DNA of 37,702 nt from Actinomycetota bacterium (GTDB lineage: Bacteria > Actinomycetota > Acidimicrobiia > Acidimicrobiales > Microtrichaceae): positions 1 to 37,702 of the forward strand of contig WLJI01000006.1 of the NCBI GenBank assembly GCA_009701845.1. Reading direction: 5' to 3'. Numbering within the stretch: position 1 is the first letter of the stretch; each line of letters begins with the position of its first letter. The position numbers and the translations under genes were made by a program. The notes under the pieces are model-generated. The model saw nothing but the letters and a program-made list of their open reading frames with translations. It was not told the origin of the DNA and did not search any database. This document shows positions 1 to 9,520 of this stretch, piece after piece.

Positions 1-1044
1 ATTGACGTTGTGTTTAATGACCGGCCCTCTACCAAGGTGCACCCAGTGGTTGGGCTCATGACGCTCGGTGTAGTTGGGGTGAGTTGCATGAGCCATATCG
101 GCCGAGAGCATGAGTGAACCAGCCAGGCTGGCCAAGAACGCTGAGCGACTCGCACCAAGGGCTGCTGCTCGCTGCTCAAGGACTTGGCTGAACCAGGTTG
201 AGTCCGCGCCGGTGGCCGAGGTCGAGCCGATCTCTTCATGGTCGTACAGAACAATTGCCGAGGGCCCGTGGCCTGCCCATTTGGCCGCTATGAGGGCTTC
301 GACAGCGCCGAAGGAACTGCATAAATTGTCGAGCCTGGCGCTGGCGAGGAGTTCGTCCTTGCGGCCAAGAACAGCCGCAGGCTGAACATCAAAACACGCC
401 AGATCCCAACTCAGAATCTCCCTAGGGTCGCAGTTGAGTTCTTTCCCAAGCCAGGAGCGGAACTCTCCTTCGTTGGGGCTACCCAAAGCCCAGATCGGAG
501 TCATCTGAGTTTGCTTGTTCAATATCAAGCCGCGCTCGGCAAGGTCGCGATCCAAGTGAATCGCCAGTTGTGGCACCCGCACCTGTGGGCCCTCGCTGCG
601 AAAGAGACGATGCTCAACAGCTCGAGCCGCTGATTTCGACTGTGCGTAGTCCTGGCCGCGCAGTGCAACCCGGCCAGCGATGCCAAGGTCGCGATCCAAC
701 CACGAGTTCAACAGTGCTCCGCCATACACCTCGATGCCGAGCTGCTGAAAACCAGCTGCTCCCGTATCGGGGCGCGGTCGGATACGCAGATTCGGCGAGT
801 CGGTATGAGCGCCTATGAATCGAAGCGCCCCAAGGGGAGTCTCGCCATCTACCCAAGCAATGAGAGCACCGTCTCGCACCACAAATCTGGCGCCCGGGTC
901 CTGTGGGGCTTCGCCCTGTGCGGCCTCGGAGGGGTCAAAGAGCTGAAACCCGGCATCAGCTAGTCGCTGGGCAGCATTGTGCGCAGCATGAAACTGCGTG
1001 GGGGAGGCGTCTATAAACCCGGCCATCTCTGCGGCTGCAGACAT
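1..1044 (-). CDS. M18 family (aspartyl-type) aminopeptidase, C-terminus cut by window edge
   Basis: Cytosolic zinc aminopeptidase of family M18, which removes N-terminal (often acidic) residues from peptides. The reading frame is open for 348 codons from ATG at 1044 to the left edge. Family landmarks appear in order: GAHTDSPNLRIRP at residues 78-90 (metal ligand His80), SARLDN (Asp239), YDHEEIGSTSATGA (Glu270/Glu271) and SADMAHATHPNY (Asp316). The usual length is about 420-430 residues, so roughly 80 are missing, including the last His ligand. The start is supported by a purine-rich GGGGAAG just upstream and by coupling: the capA-like gene's TGA lies 2 nt before this ATG. The two genes therefore probably share a transcript, although no functional link between them is obvious. 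Which peptides it cleaves cannot be read from sequence. Confidence 0.93.
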   Translation of the reverse strand, partial: MSAAAEMAGFIDASPTQFHAAHNAAQRLADAGFQLFDPSEAAQGEAPQDPGARFVVRDGALIAWVDGETPLGALRFIGAHTDSPNLRIRPRPDTGAAGFQQLGIEVYGGALLNSWLDRDLGIAGRVALRGQDYAQSKSAARAVEHRLFRSEGPQVRVPQLAIHLDRDLAERGLILNKQTQMTPIWALGSPNEGEFRSWLGKELNCDPREILSWDLACFDVQPAAVLGRKDELLASARLDNLCSSFGAVEALIAAKWAGHGPSAIVLYDHEEIGSTSATGADSTWFSQVLEQRAAALGASRSAFLASLAGSLMLSADMAHATHPNYTERHEPNHWVHLGRGPVIKHNVN

Positions 1045-1046
1045 GG

Positions 1047-2234
1047 TCACTTCCCCTTTTTTGTAGTTGTCGGTGAACTGCTAGCAGCGGAATCTTCAAA
1101 TCCAGGGCCTGTGGCAGTCGGGCTAAGTCCAGCACAGGATTGAAGCGCGTCCATTGCTGCAACGCCAGCAGTCGCTGCTGCGCCAGAGAGCGGGACGGGA
1201 ACCAGATTCTGAATCTGCACGGGCTTCCAGTCGTAGCCGTCAATGCGACGACCAGTTGCGGTGACTACAAGTACCCCACTGGCATTACCTGCGGCCGAAG
1301 GGGCCTTAAAGATGAAGTTGGATAGCCCAAACGCCACGAGCTGATCGCCCTGATAGCCGATTCCTTGCAGCCGGTGAGCGTGAGTGCCCACCACAATGTC
1401 TGCCCCAGCCGAAATCATGAGGTCAACGAGTTCTTTCTGCCGCGCATTGGGGCAGGTTTCCTTCTCGGTTCCAAAGTGCAGGTAGACCGCCAGCGTGTTG
1501 ACTGTTGGGCGCAGATCTCGTACTGCTTGAGCGAGCTGCTCCTGATATGCCTCTTCGGCGCTGGCTATACCGGGCACACCCGGTGCCGCCGTCCACCAGG
1601 TGACCATGGAGGACGGGTAAATATCATTTGCAGCGATGATCCCGATGCGTTGGCCGTTGACCTCTTTGATATAGGGGGCGTACGCCTCGGTATCGTCTTT
1701 CCCGATGCCGATGATGGGCATCTTCCCCTCGGATTTGATGCGCAGCGTGTCTGCAAAACCTTCTTTACCAAAGTCCATGCCGTGGTTATTGGCCATGGTG
1801 ACTACGTCCACTCCAGCCGCATCGAGAGAGTCCAGCGCTTCGGCCGGCACCTGAAACGTGAATTCTTTGTTGACAGCAGTGCCGCCGGTGCCAACGGCAG
1901 TCTCTACGTTGACCATCGAGATATCAGCAGCAGACATCACTGGCTCGATTGCCGACAAAAGCCCAGTGGTGTTTGATACCACCGACGTGCTGAGACCCTC
2001 GAAGCTGGCATCGCCAGCGAAAGCAATGGTGACTGCCTCGCCGCTGCCAAGGGGGGCGAGTTCTTTGGGCTGAGCTGTGGTCTTGGTGGTCTCGGCAGTG
2101 CTGCTTGGATCTGTTGTGGATTCGGTGGAGTTCGTGTCAGAGCTCTTCAGCTCCGAATCAGAGCCAGAACACCCAACGCTGAACAGTGCAATAACACCAA
2201 TAATTCCAGCTATTACTTGTCGCGTACGAGTCAT
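1047..2234 (-). CDS. CapA-family (PGA_cap) metallophosphatase-like lipoprotein
   Basis: Predicted exported protein of the CapA/PgsA (poly-gamma-glutamate capsule) family, which has a calcineurin-like fold. With ATG at 2234 it is 395 residues: MTRTR, a hydrophobic segment, and a variant lipobox FSVGC with the lipid-attachment Cys at 22. A Ser/Thr-rich linker (to about residue 55) follows, then the catalytic-like domain. Fold motifs are AFAGDASFEG (about 72-81), NVET (about 109), ANNHG (148-152), HFGTE (about 253) and GTHAH (283-287). An upstream in-frame ATG at 2285 would put 17 extra residues before the signal peptide, so I prefer 2234. CapA homologues also occur outside capsule loci; no pgsB/C genes are present here, so polyglutamate synthesis is not supported. 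A surface metallophosphoesterase role is equally possible. It is divergent from gltB. Confidence 0.9.
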   Translation of the reverse strand: MTRTRQVIAGIIGVIALFSVGCSGSDSELKSSDTNSTESTTDPSSTAETTKTTAQPKELAPLGSGEAVTIAFAGDASFEGLSTSVVSNTTGLLSAIEPVMSAADISMVNVETAVGTGGTAVNKEFTFQVPAEALDSLDAAGVDVVTMANNHGMDFGKEGFADTLRIKSEGKMPIIGIGKDDTEAYAPYIKEVNGQRIGIIAANDIYPSSMVTWWTAAPGVPGIASAEEAYQEQLAQAVRDLRPTVNTLAVYLHFGTEKETCPNARQKELVDLMISAGADIVVGTHAHRLQGIGYQGDQLVAFGLSNFIFKAPSAAGNASGVLVVTATGRRIDGYDWKPVQIQNLVPVPLSGAAATAGVAAMDALQSCAGLSPTATGPGFEDSAASSSPTTTKKGK

Positions 2235-2269
2235 GAGACTCTCAAGGGTACCGGACGGGCGAATCCACT

Positions 2270-2298
2270 TTGGGACCATTGGCAACTGCGACTAACTT
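2270..2298 (+). promoter_or_regulatory. possible gltB promoter
   Basis: TTGGGA (2270-2275) and TAACTT (2293-2298) are separated by exactly 17 bp. They match the -35 consensus at 4 of 6 positions and the actinobacterial TANNNT -10 form. A start site near 2305 would give a leader of about 170 nt containing the inverted repeat at 2428-2453. The match is weak on its own; it rests on spacing and position only. Confidence 0.3.
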
Positions 2299-2427
2299 TG
2301 TGGCGGTACGTGATCGGCACTGAGCAGCGTGGCTCTGCCGGTCAGGTACGTGCAGCAACGACGCTGCCCTGCAGCCAAAGATGCCTGCAGCGAGTCTGTC
2401 ACCTTCGGCTCGATAGATCCGATCAAC

Positions 2428-2453
2428 GTGGCCACAGCTTCAACTGTGGCCAC
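2428..2453 (+). promoter_or_regulatory. perfect 10-bp inverted repeat in the gltB leader (hairpin or tandem operator)
   Basis: GTGGCCACAG (2428-2437), loop CTTCAA, and CTGTGGCCAC (2444-2453) form a perfect 10-bp stem with a 6-nt loop. It ends 9 nt before the AGGAAG ribosome-binding site of gltB. The core GTGGCCAC is itself a palindrome and occurs in both arms, with centres 18 bp apart. The element can therefore be read as one RNA hairpin or as two tandem dimeric operator sites. There is no T-tract after it, so it is not a classical intrinsic terminator. Regulation of glutamate synthase by nitrogen status would be a natural role, but that is inference. Confidence 0.7.
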
Positions 2454-2472
2454 ATGTATCTCAGGAAGCATC

Positions 2473-5400
2473 ATGTCTCAGCATCTCCCCGGTCAGACGG
2501 GGCTTTATCAGCCCGAATTTGAACATGACGCCTGTGGCGTTTCGTTCGTGGTGGATCTCTACGGTCGCAAGTCCAATGGCCTTGTTGCGCAAGGACTCAC
2601 CTCTTTGTGCAACCTAGAGCATCGGGGCGCTACCGGCGCCGAGCAAAACACCGGCGATGGTGCGGGAATCCTCATTCAGGTGCCGGACGCTTTCTTGCGT
2701 GCCGTTGTCGATTTTGAACTTCCGCCAGAAGGCGCCTACGCCGTGGGCATAGCGTTTCTTCCGCAGCAGCCAGATGACCTTGATGCTGCTTGCAAAGTGA
2801 TTCACGAGATCTGCGAGGCTCAAGGCCTGACCGTGCTCGGCTGGCGCGATGTGCCTGTTGATCCGTCCATGATTGGCTCATCAGCGCTGCAGGCCATGCC
2901 GACCTTTCGGCAACTCTTTGTTGCCGATGCAGCGGGCAACGAAACCGGGATCGCCCTGGATCGCCGTGCGTTCTTGGCGCGCAAGCATATTGAGCACGAG
3001 ATCTTGGATTCCGATGGCGATCAGGCGGTGTACTTCGCGTCACTTTCTGCTCGCACCATGGTGTACAAGGGAATGCTCACCACGCCACAGCTTGGTGAGT
3101 TCTTCCTTGATCTGCAGGACGATCGCATGGAATCTGCAATTGCGCTTGTGCATTCGCGATTCTCAACGAACACCTTCCCCTCTTGGCCACTTGCTCACCC
3201 GTATCGCTATGTGGCGCACAACGGCGAGATCAACACAGTGCAGGGCAACCAAAACTGGATGCGAGCCAGAGAGGCTCTTCTGGGGTCCGATTTGTTCCCC
3301 GGAGGGTCTGCGGCTCTAGAGCAGGTGTTCCCAATCTGCACTCCTGGCGCATCAGACACTGCTCGTCTTGACGAGGTGCTCGAACTGCTCTGTCTGGGCG
3401 GCTACTCGCTTCCGCACGCCATGCTCATGATGATTCCTGAGGCCTGGGAGAACCATCAACATATGGACCCAGCAGTGCGCGATTTTTATCGCTTCCACGC
3501 ATGCCTTATGGAGCCATGGGATGGGCCAGCATCGGTGTGTTTCACCGACGGGACGGTGGTCGGTGCAGTTCTCGACCGCAACGGTCTGCGCCCATCGCGC
3601 TATTGGGTGACTGAGGACGGCCTAGTGGTGATGGCCTCTGAGGTTGGGACTCTCAACATTGACCCATCACGAATCATCCAAAAGGGCCGCCTGCGACCAG
3701 GGCGCATGTTCCTGATCGACACTGCCCAAGGCCGGATTATCAAAGACTCCGAAATCAAGCAGCAACTTGCAGCAGAGCACCCGTACACCGAGTGGCTCGC
3801 CGCAGGCATGAAGCACCTTGATGACCTTCCCGAGGTGTATCACGTAGCGGAACTGCCGCGAGACGTGCTTCGTGAGCAGCAGACCTTTGGATACACCCAC
3901 GAAGAGATCAAGCTGTTGATCGAACCCATGGTTCGCAACGGAGGCGAAGCTCTCGGATCTATGGGAACCGATACTCCCATTGCTGTTCTTTCAGATCGCT
4001 CGCGCCTGTTGTACGACTACTTCAAACAACTGTTTGCGCAGGTGACGAACCCACCCCTTGATGGGATTCGAGAGGAGCTTGTTACCTCGGCTCGGCGCGT
4101 GATTGGTCCAGAGGGAAACCTGCTCAACCCAGGCCCCGAGAGCTGCCACTTACTAGAGCTTCCTCATCCCATCATCGACAACGTGAGCTTGGATCGGATC
4201 CTTCACATTGAAGAAGCCGACCCCCGGTTCAAGGCGCATACTGTGCGCACCTTGTTCCCGGCCTTCTCAGGAGGCGACGGTCTGCGTCGCGCCTTGGAGC
4301 GGATCCGTAAAGAGGTCTCCGAGGCAATCGCTGATGGCGCAAATATCATCATCTTGTCTGACTGGCATTCCAACGAAGACCTTGCGCCGATCCCCATGCT
4401 GCTCGCCACCGCAGCAGTACATCATCATCTGATTCGTGAAAAGACTCGGACCCAAGTTGGGCTGATCATTGAAACCGGCGAGGCGCGAGAGGTGCATCAC
4501 TTTGCACTCCTCATTGGCTACGGGGCAGCGGCGATTAACCCGTACCTGGCCTTCGACACCATTGAGCAACTTGTGCTCGAGGGTCACACAACAATCACCG
4601 ATTTCGAGGTTGCACAGAAGAACTACATCAAGGCTGTTGGCAAGGGTGTACTCAAGGTGATGTCCAAGATGGGCATCTCGACGGTGGCCTCGTACACCGG
4701 TGCTCAGATCTTTGAAGCCATAGGACTCAGCGCCGAACTTGTGGATGAGTACTTCACCGGGACCGTGAGCAGGCTTGGCGGAATCGGACTCGATCAAGTT
4801 GCTGAAGAGACACGCCTCCGTCACGCACGGGCCTACCCCCTCAGGCCAGAAGAGCAAGCGCATCGCGATTTGGAGTACGGCGGCGAGTATCAGTGGCGGC
4901 GTGAGGGTGAGTACCACCTGTTCAACCCCAAGACGGTGTTTAAGTTGCAGCACTCCACTCGCACTGGCCAGTACAGCGTCTTCAAGGAGTACACCCAGCT
5001 CGTAGATGACCAGTCTCGCAATCTGGCAACATTGCGCGGGTTGTTCCGGCTGAACTCCGACCGCCCAGCTGTGCCTCTTGACGAGGTAGAGCCAGTAACG
5101 GAGATCGTGAAGCGTTTTTCGACGGGCGCCATGAGCTACGGCTCAATTTCGGCAGAGTCGCACGAGAACCTTGCAATCGCCATGAACCGTTTAGGCGCCA
5201 AGTCAAACACTGGAGAGGGCGGCGAAGATCCAGCTCGCTACTTGCCAATGGCAAATGGTGACTCAAAGCGATCCTCAATCAAGCAGGTTGCCTCGGGACG
5301 CTTTGGGGTGACTTCGGAATACCTCACCAACGCAGACGATATTCAGATCAAGATGGCTCAGGGCGCCAAGCCAGGCGAGGGCGGACAGCTTCCGGGTCAC

Positions 5401-7035
5401 AAGGTGTACCCGTGGATTGCGAGCACTAGGTATTCAACCCCTGGAGTAGGACTGATCTCTCCACCCCCGCACCACGACATCTACTCGATCGAAGATTTGG
5501 CTCAGCTGATTCATGACCTAAAGAACGCGAACCCAGCGGCTCGCGTCCATGTGAAGCTGGTCTCTGAGGTCGGAGTTGGAACCGTGGCCGCCGGCGTTGC
5601 AAAGGCGAAGGCCGATGTGGTGCTGATCTCTGGCCACGACGGGGGAACGGGTGCAAGTCCGCTGACCTCGCTCAAACACGCTGGTGCGCCATGGGAGCTT
5701 GGATTGGCCGAGACCCAGCAGACGCTGGTGCTCAACGGCTTACGCGATCGCATCGTTGTGCAGGCCGATGGTCAGATGAAGACCGGCAGAGACGTCATGA
5801 TCGCAGCGCTGCTCGGCGCAGAGGAGTTTGGCTTTGCCACAGCGCCGCTGGTGGTTTCGGGTTGCATCATGATGCGCGTGTGTCACCTAGATACCTGCCC
5901 GGTAGGAATAGCCACACAGAACCCGGTCCTGCGGGAGCGCTTCTCTGGCAAGCCCGAGTTTGTAGAAAACTTCATGCTCTTTATTGCTGAAGAGGTGCGC
6001 GAGTTGCTAGCAGAGCTTGGCTTCCGCACCCTAGAAGAGGCCGTTGGCCATGCAGAGGTGATTGACGCTGCTGAGGCCGTTGGGCATTGGAAGGCAGCAG
6101 GCCTTGACCTCAGCCCAATTCTGCAAGTTGTGGAGCCGCGAGAGGGCGATCATTTGTCTTGGCATCGCGAGCAAGACCATGGGCTTGCAGCCGCCCTCGA
6201 CGTGACACTGATCTCGGAGTGCGCTCAAGCAATTGAGCTGTCTCAGCCCGTGCACCTTCGTGTAGATATTCGCAACGTCAATCGCACAGTGGGAACACTC
6301 TTGGGCCATGAAGTGACCAAGAAACATGGCGGATCAGGCCTAGCTGAAGACACCATCGTGATTGATTTTGATGGTTCCGCAGGAAACAGCTTCGGAGCTT
6401 TCTTGCCCCATGGCATCACACTTCGTCTACATGGCGATGCAAATGATTACGTTGGAAAGGGTTTGTCCGGCGGCAGAATTGTGGTCCGGCCACCCGAGGG
6501 TAGCCATGCGGACCTTGTTGCTGCCGACAACATCATTGCGGGCAACGTGATTCTTTATGGGGCAACACGCGGAGAGCTTTTCCTGAACGGCAAGGTCGGC
6601 GAGCGTTTCTGCGTCCGCAACTCTGGCGCTACAGCTGTTGTCGAGGGTGTCGGCGATCACGCATGCGAATACATGACTGGTGGTCGTGTAGTGGTGCTTG
6701 GCTCCACTGGACGAAACTTTGGTGCCGGGATGTCTGGCGGCATTGCCTATGTCTACGACCTAGATGGCGAGTTTGGAACCAGAGTCAACTACGAGATGGT
6801 TTCGTTTGATGAGATGGATTACAGCGACATTGAGTTCCTCAAGCAGGTCATCGGACGGCATCAGGAAGAGACAGGCTCGCTTCGAGCAGAGCAGATTCTT
6901 GGCGACTGGGATAATTCCCTGAAGGCATTTAAGAAAGTCATGCCCAAGGATTACAAGCGAGTTCTGCTGGCTATCAAGAAAGCCGAAGCAGAGGGAAGAA
7001 ACGTTGATGAAGCAGTCATGGAGGCGAGTCTGTAA
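2473..7035 (+). CDS. gltB: glutamate synthase (NADPH) large (alpha) subunit
   Basis: Transfers the glutamine amide, via internally channelled ammonia, to 2-oxoglutarate to give glutamate. This is the assimilating half of the GS-GOGAT cycle. The protein is 1,520 residues, typical for bacterial GltB. An N-terminal class II glutamine amidotransferase domain carries HDACGVSFV, with nucleophile Cys21 after a 20-residue propeptide. Then come the central and FMN synthase domains and the 3Fe-4S motif with Cys1131, Cys1137 and Cys1142 (C-x5-C-x4-C, inside [13 protein letters not shown]). The GXGXG structural domain (SGGRIVV and similar) ends the protein. ATG at 2473 is chosen because AGGAAG lies 10 nt upstream and the propeptide length fits; the frame extends further upstream to 2329, but that leader is not conserved-looking. 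The stop overlaps the gltD ATG by one base. Confidence 0.98.
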   Translation: MSQHLPGQTGLYQPEFEHDACGVSFVVDLYGRKSNGLVAQGLTSLCNLEHRGATGAEQNTGDGAGILIQVPDAFLRAVVDFELPPEGAYAVGIAFLPQQPDDLDAACKVIHEICEAQGLTVLGWRDVPVDPSMIGSSALQAMPTFRQLFVADAAGNETGIALDRRAFLARKHIEHEILDSDGDQAVYFASLSARTMVYKGMLTTPQLGEFFLDLQDDRMESAIALVHSRFSTNTFPSWPLAHPYRYVAHNGEINTVQGNQNWMRAREALLGSDLFPGGSAALEQVFPICTPGASDTARLDEVLELLCLGGYSLPHAMLMMIPEAWENHQHMDPAVRDFYRFHACLMEPWDGPASVCFTDGTVVGAVLDRNGLRPSRYWVTEDGLVVMASEVGTLNIDPSRIIQKGRLRPGRMFLIDTAQGRIIKDSEIKQQLAAEHPYTEWLAAGMKHLDDLPEVYHVAELPRDVLREQQTFGYTHEEIKLLIEPMVRNGGEALGSMGTDTPIAVLSDRSRLLYDYFKQLFAQVTNPPLDGIREELVTSARRVIGPEGNLLNPGPESCHLLELPHPIIDNVSLDRILHIEEADPRFKAHTVRTLFPAFSGGDGLRRALERIRKEVSEAIADGANIIILSDWHSNEDLAPIPMLLATAAVHHHLIREKTRTQVGLIIETGEAREVHHFALLIGYGAAAINPYLAFDTIEQLVLEGHTTITDFEVAQKNYIKAVGKGVLKVMSKMGISTVASYTGAQIFEAIGLSAELVDEYFTGTVSRLGGIGLDQVAEETRLRHARAYPLRPEEQAHRDLEYGGEYQWRREGEYHLFNPKTVFKLQHSTRTGQYSVFKEYTQLVDDQSRNLATLRGLFRLNSDRPAVPLDEVEPVTEIVKRFSTGAMSYGSISAESHENLAIAMNRLGAKSNTGEGGEDPARYLPMANGDSKRSSIKQVASGRFGVTSEYLTNADDIQIKMAQGAKPGEGGQLPGHKVYPWIASTRYSTPGVGLISPPPHHDIYSIEDLAQLIHDLKNANPAARVHVKLVSEVGVGTVAAGVAKAKADVVLISGHDGGTGASPLTSLKHAGAPWELGLAETQQTLVLNGLRDRIVVQADGQMKTGRDVMIAALLGAEEFGFATAPLVVSGCIMMRVCHLDTCPVGIATQNPVLRERFSGKPEFVENFMLFIAEEVRELLAELGFRTLEEAVGHAEVIDAAEAVGHWKAAGLDLSPILQVVEPREGDHLSWHREQDHGLAAALDVTLISECAQAIELSQPVHLRVDIRNVNRTVGTLLGHEVTKKHGGSGLAEDTIVIDFDGSAGNSFGAFLPHGITLRLHGDANDYVGKGLSGGRIVVRPPEGSHADLVAADNIIAGNVILYGATRGELFLNGKVGERFCVRNSGATAVVEGVGDHACEYMTGGRVVVLGSTGRNFGAGMSGGIAYVYDLDGEFGTRVNYEMVSFDEMDYSDIEFLKQVIGRHQEETGSLRAEQILGDWDNSLKAFKKVMPKDYKRVLLAIKKAEAEGRNVDEAVMEASL

Positions 7036-8504
7036 TGGGTGACGTGAAGGGCTTTTTGAAACACGACCGCCAGCTGCCAACCCGGCGGCCTGTCCCAGTT
7101 CGGATCTTGGATTGGAACGAGGTGTACGAGGAGTTTCCGGAAGGCCACCTCAAGGATCAGGCCAGTCGGTGTATGGACTGCGGAATTCCGTTCTGTAATA
7201 ACGGTTGTCCGCTAGGCAACATCATTCCCGACTGGAATGATCTGGTCTACAAGGACCGCTGGCACGAGGCGATCGAGCGACTACACGCCACCAATAACTT
7301 CCCCGAGTTCACCGGAAGGCTGTGCCCCGCACCATGTGAGTCGGCCTGCGTATTGGGAATCAACTCTGACCCCGTCACGATCAAGCAGGTTGAGGTTTCG
7401 ATCATCGATCATGCGTGGGAACAAGGCTGGGTGCATGCAGTGCGGCCGGCACGTTTGACTGACAAGAAAGTGGCCGTGATCGGCTCTGGGCCCGCAGGGC
7501 TTGCAGTGGCGCAACAGCTCACTCGGGCAGGGCACTCGGTGATCGTGTTTGAGCGCGCAGACCGAATCGGTGGACTGCTGCGTTACGGCATCCCAGAGTT
7601 CAAGATGGAAAAGCGTGTTCTTGACCGTCGCCTCGCGCAAATGCGAGCAGAAGGAACCGAGTTCCGCGTGAACATCGATGTTGGTGTCGACATCAGTGTG
7701 GCTGAACTCCAAGAAGACTTCGATGCAGTAGTTATTGCCACTGGCGCAACGCTTGCTCGCGATCTTCCTATTCCCGGTCGCGAACTTCAGGGGATTCACC
7801 AGGCCATGGAAATCCTGCCAATGGCCAACAAAGCCCAAGAGGGCGACTGGGCAGTCGATGAGGTCGAGATTTCTGCTGCTGGCAGGCATGTGGTGATCAT
7901 CGGCGGGGGAGACACCGGTGCAGATTGCCTCGGAACCTCGCACCGCCAAGGCGCCGAAGCGGTCTATCAGTTCGAGATCATGCCGCAGCCGCCAGAGATC
8001 CGCCCCGGCGCAAACCCTTGGCCAACTTGGCCCTTCATCTATCGCACATCTTCGGCTCACGAAGAGGGCGGGGATCGCGTGTTTGCAGTGAACACCATTG
8101 AGTTCTTGGGTGATGAGAATGGTCGTGTACGTGCCTTGCGGTACGCAGAGGTAGAACAGGTCGTCACCGATGGTCGAATGAGCTTCGAGCCCGTCGAGGG
8201 TTCCGAGGTTGAGCTCAAGGCAGATCTGGTGCTGTTGGCCATGGGCTTTACTGGCCCCGAGACCAACGGACTGCTTGATCAGTTTGAGCTTGAGCTTGAC
8301 CCTCGAGGCAATGTGCAGCGTGACGAGGCTTGGGCAAGTTCTGTTCCCGGGGTGTTCGTCTGCGGAGATGCCGGTCGGGGGCAGAGTCTGATTGTTTGGG
8401 CGATTGCCGAGGGCCGCTCCTGTGCTGCATCAGTGGACGAGTATTTGATGGGTGAAACGGCGCTACCAGCACCCGTTGCTCCCACTGACCGACCACTCGT
8501 GTGA
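7035..8504 (+). CDS. gltD: glutamate synthase (NADPH) small (beta) subunit
   Basis: FAD- and NADPH-binding partner of GltB; it passes electrons from NADPH through FAD and 4Fe-4S clusters to the large subunit. The 489 residues match the family. The N-terminal cluster region has Cys46, 49, 54 and 58 (CMDCGIPFCNNGCPLGN) and Cys97, 101 and 105 (CPAPCESAC). The FAD dinucleotide fold follows at GSGPAGLA (150-157), then the NADPH-binding GGGDTGADC, and a C-terminal FAD contact VFVCGDAGRGQSL. The ATG at 7035 shares its A with the gltB TAA stop, and GGAGG sits about 10 nt upstream inside gltB, so the subunits are translationally coupled for stoichiometric production. The 3' end overlaps a glycosyltransferase gene by 4 bp. 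Confidence 0.98.
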   Translation: MGDVKGFLKHDRQLPTRRPVPVRILDWNEVYEEFPEGHLKDQASRCMDCGIPFCNNGCPLGNIIPDWNDLVYKDRWHEAIERLHATNNFPEFTGRLCPAPCESACVLGINSDPVTIKQVEVSIIDHAWEQGWVHAVRPARLTDKKVAVIGSGPAGLAVAQQLTRAGHSVIVFERADRIGGLLRYGIPEFKMEKRVLDRRLAQMRAEGTEFRVNIDVGVDISVAELQEDFDAVVIATGATLARDLPIPGRELQGIHQAMEILPMANKAQEGDWAVDEVEISAAGRHVVIIGGGDTGADCLGTSHRQGAEAVYQFEIMPQPPEIRPGANPWPTWPFIYRTSSAHEEGGDRVFAVNTIEFLGDENGRVRALRYAEVEQVVTDGRMSFEPVEGSEVELKADLVLLAMGFTGPETNGLLDQFELELDPRGNVQRDEAWASSVPGVFVCGDAGRGQSLIVWAIAEGRSCAASVDEYLMGETALPAPVAPTDRPLV

Positions 8505-9502
8505 CCCTGCCAGATTTACCCACTCCGCTGCGAGTGGTGCTTGTTCATTGGAATCAGGTACAAGCCTGCATCGAGACGATTGACCGCTTTTTGGACCGTG
8601 AGATTGCGGTAAGAATCACGGTCGTAGATAACGGTTCGCTCCCTGATGCTGTGGACGCGTTGCGACAGGGCGTGCAGGTGCGAAGTGATCGTGTGAACCT
8701 CATTGAAGTTGGAGCGAATACTGGCTTTGGCCCGGGGGCAAATGTAGGTCTACAGCAGTTCTTGGACACTGCCGAGGACGGTGAGTGGGTGGCACTTGCA
8801 CCTCATGACGTCGACCCGTTCCCAGGATGTCTTTCTGCCATGCTTGCGGCGGCTGAGACTCAACCGATGGCGGGCTTGATGTGCGCTGATGTTGGCGATG
8901 GCATGACTCCAGTGATTGACCCTTACTTTGGTGGGATGGTCGTGCCAGCAGCCCTACCGGGCATCGCTGACTCAGGCACAGACTCGGCGGCAAGCTCAGA
9001 CTCGGCGGCAGCAGCCCACTGGGAGGACTCAGCATTCCCGCATGGCACACTGATGATGTTGCGCAGAGAATGCTTGGCAGAAATTGGTCTGTTCGACGAG
9101 CGCTATTTCTCGTATTGCGAAGAGGCAGATCTGGCACTTCGTGCTCGTGCCGCAGGGTGGAGTATCGGGCTGATTCGTGGAGCCCGAGTGCAGAACATTC
9201 ACATCGGATCAGGCTTAGCCGTTGTTGATTACCTTCAGACGCGAAACACCTTGCTGTTGGTGCAAGAGATGAGCGGCAACTACCACGCGTTTATTCGTGC
9301 ATGGTTCACGATCGTGCAAACTTTTCGTGGGGTGCGTACACCCTCGACACGACCAATCATCTTTGATGCCCGCGCTCGGATGATGGGCCTTCGAGACTTT
9401 GTCTTGAGACGGTTCGGACCACCGCCTGCGAATATTGCAACTGCGCCGAGCCAGTTCGACCCCAGTCTGCACGGTTCGAAGAGCGCACCCGTCGACGGCT
9501 AA
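8501..9502 (+). CDS. GT2 family glycosyltransferase (rhamnosyltransferase-like)
   Basis: Cytoplasmic GT-A-fold glycosyltransferase of 333 residues, probably adding one sugar to a lipid-linked glycan. VVDNGS (41-46) and NTGFGPGANVGL (73-84) form the nucleotide-sugar site. PHDVDPF (101-107) occupies the DXD position, with HDVD giving the metal ligands. The acceptor-side motif is FDERYFSYCEEADLALR (198-214). No membrane segment is evident. GTG at 8501 is part of a GTGA overlap with the gltD stop, so it is cotranscribed with glutamate synthase, an odd partner. Residues about 158-172 are a Ser/Ala/Asp-rich stretch from an 18-bp tandem duplication. The WbbL/rhamnosyltransferase-like subgroup is suggested by the motifs; donor and acceptor are unknown. 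Confidence 0.92.
   Translation: MTLPDLPTPLRVVLVHWNQVQACIETIDRFLDREIAVRITVVDNGSLPDAVDALRQGVQVRSDRVNLIEVGANTGFGPGANVGLQQFLDTAEDGEWVALAPHDVDPFPGCLSAMLAAAETQPMAGLMCADVGDGMTPVIDPYFGGMVVPAALPGIADSGTDSAASSDSAAAAHWEDSAFPHGTLMMLRRECLAEIGLFDERYFSYCEEADLALRARAAGWSIGLIRGARVQNIHIGSGLAVVDYLQTRNTLLLVQEMSGNYHAFIRAWFTIVQTFRGVRTPSTRPIIFDARARMMGLRDFVLRRFGPPPANIATAPSQFDPSLHGSKSAPVDG
8979..9014 (+). repeat. 18-bp in-frame tandem duplication inside the GT2 gene
   Basis: CAGACTCGGCGGCA occurs at 8979-8992 and again at 8997-9010, a period of 18 bp (six codons). It encodes DSAASS followed by DSAAAA. It lies in a loop between the DXD region and the acceptor motif, so it is probably a neutral, tolerated expansion. Confidence 0.7.
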
Positions 9503-9520
9503 GCAGACTGTCTCGCAGCG

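Noticed and set aside
2329-2472. Upstream extension of the gltB frame by 48 codons
   Set aside because: The extension has no ribosome-binding site, crosses the inverted repeat and would put the catalytic Cys far from the N-terminus. ATG at 2473 has AGGAAG and a normal propeptide length.
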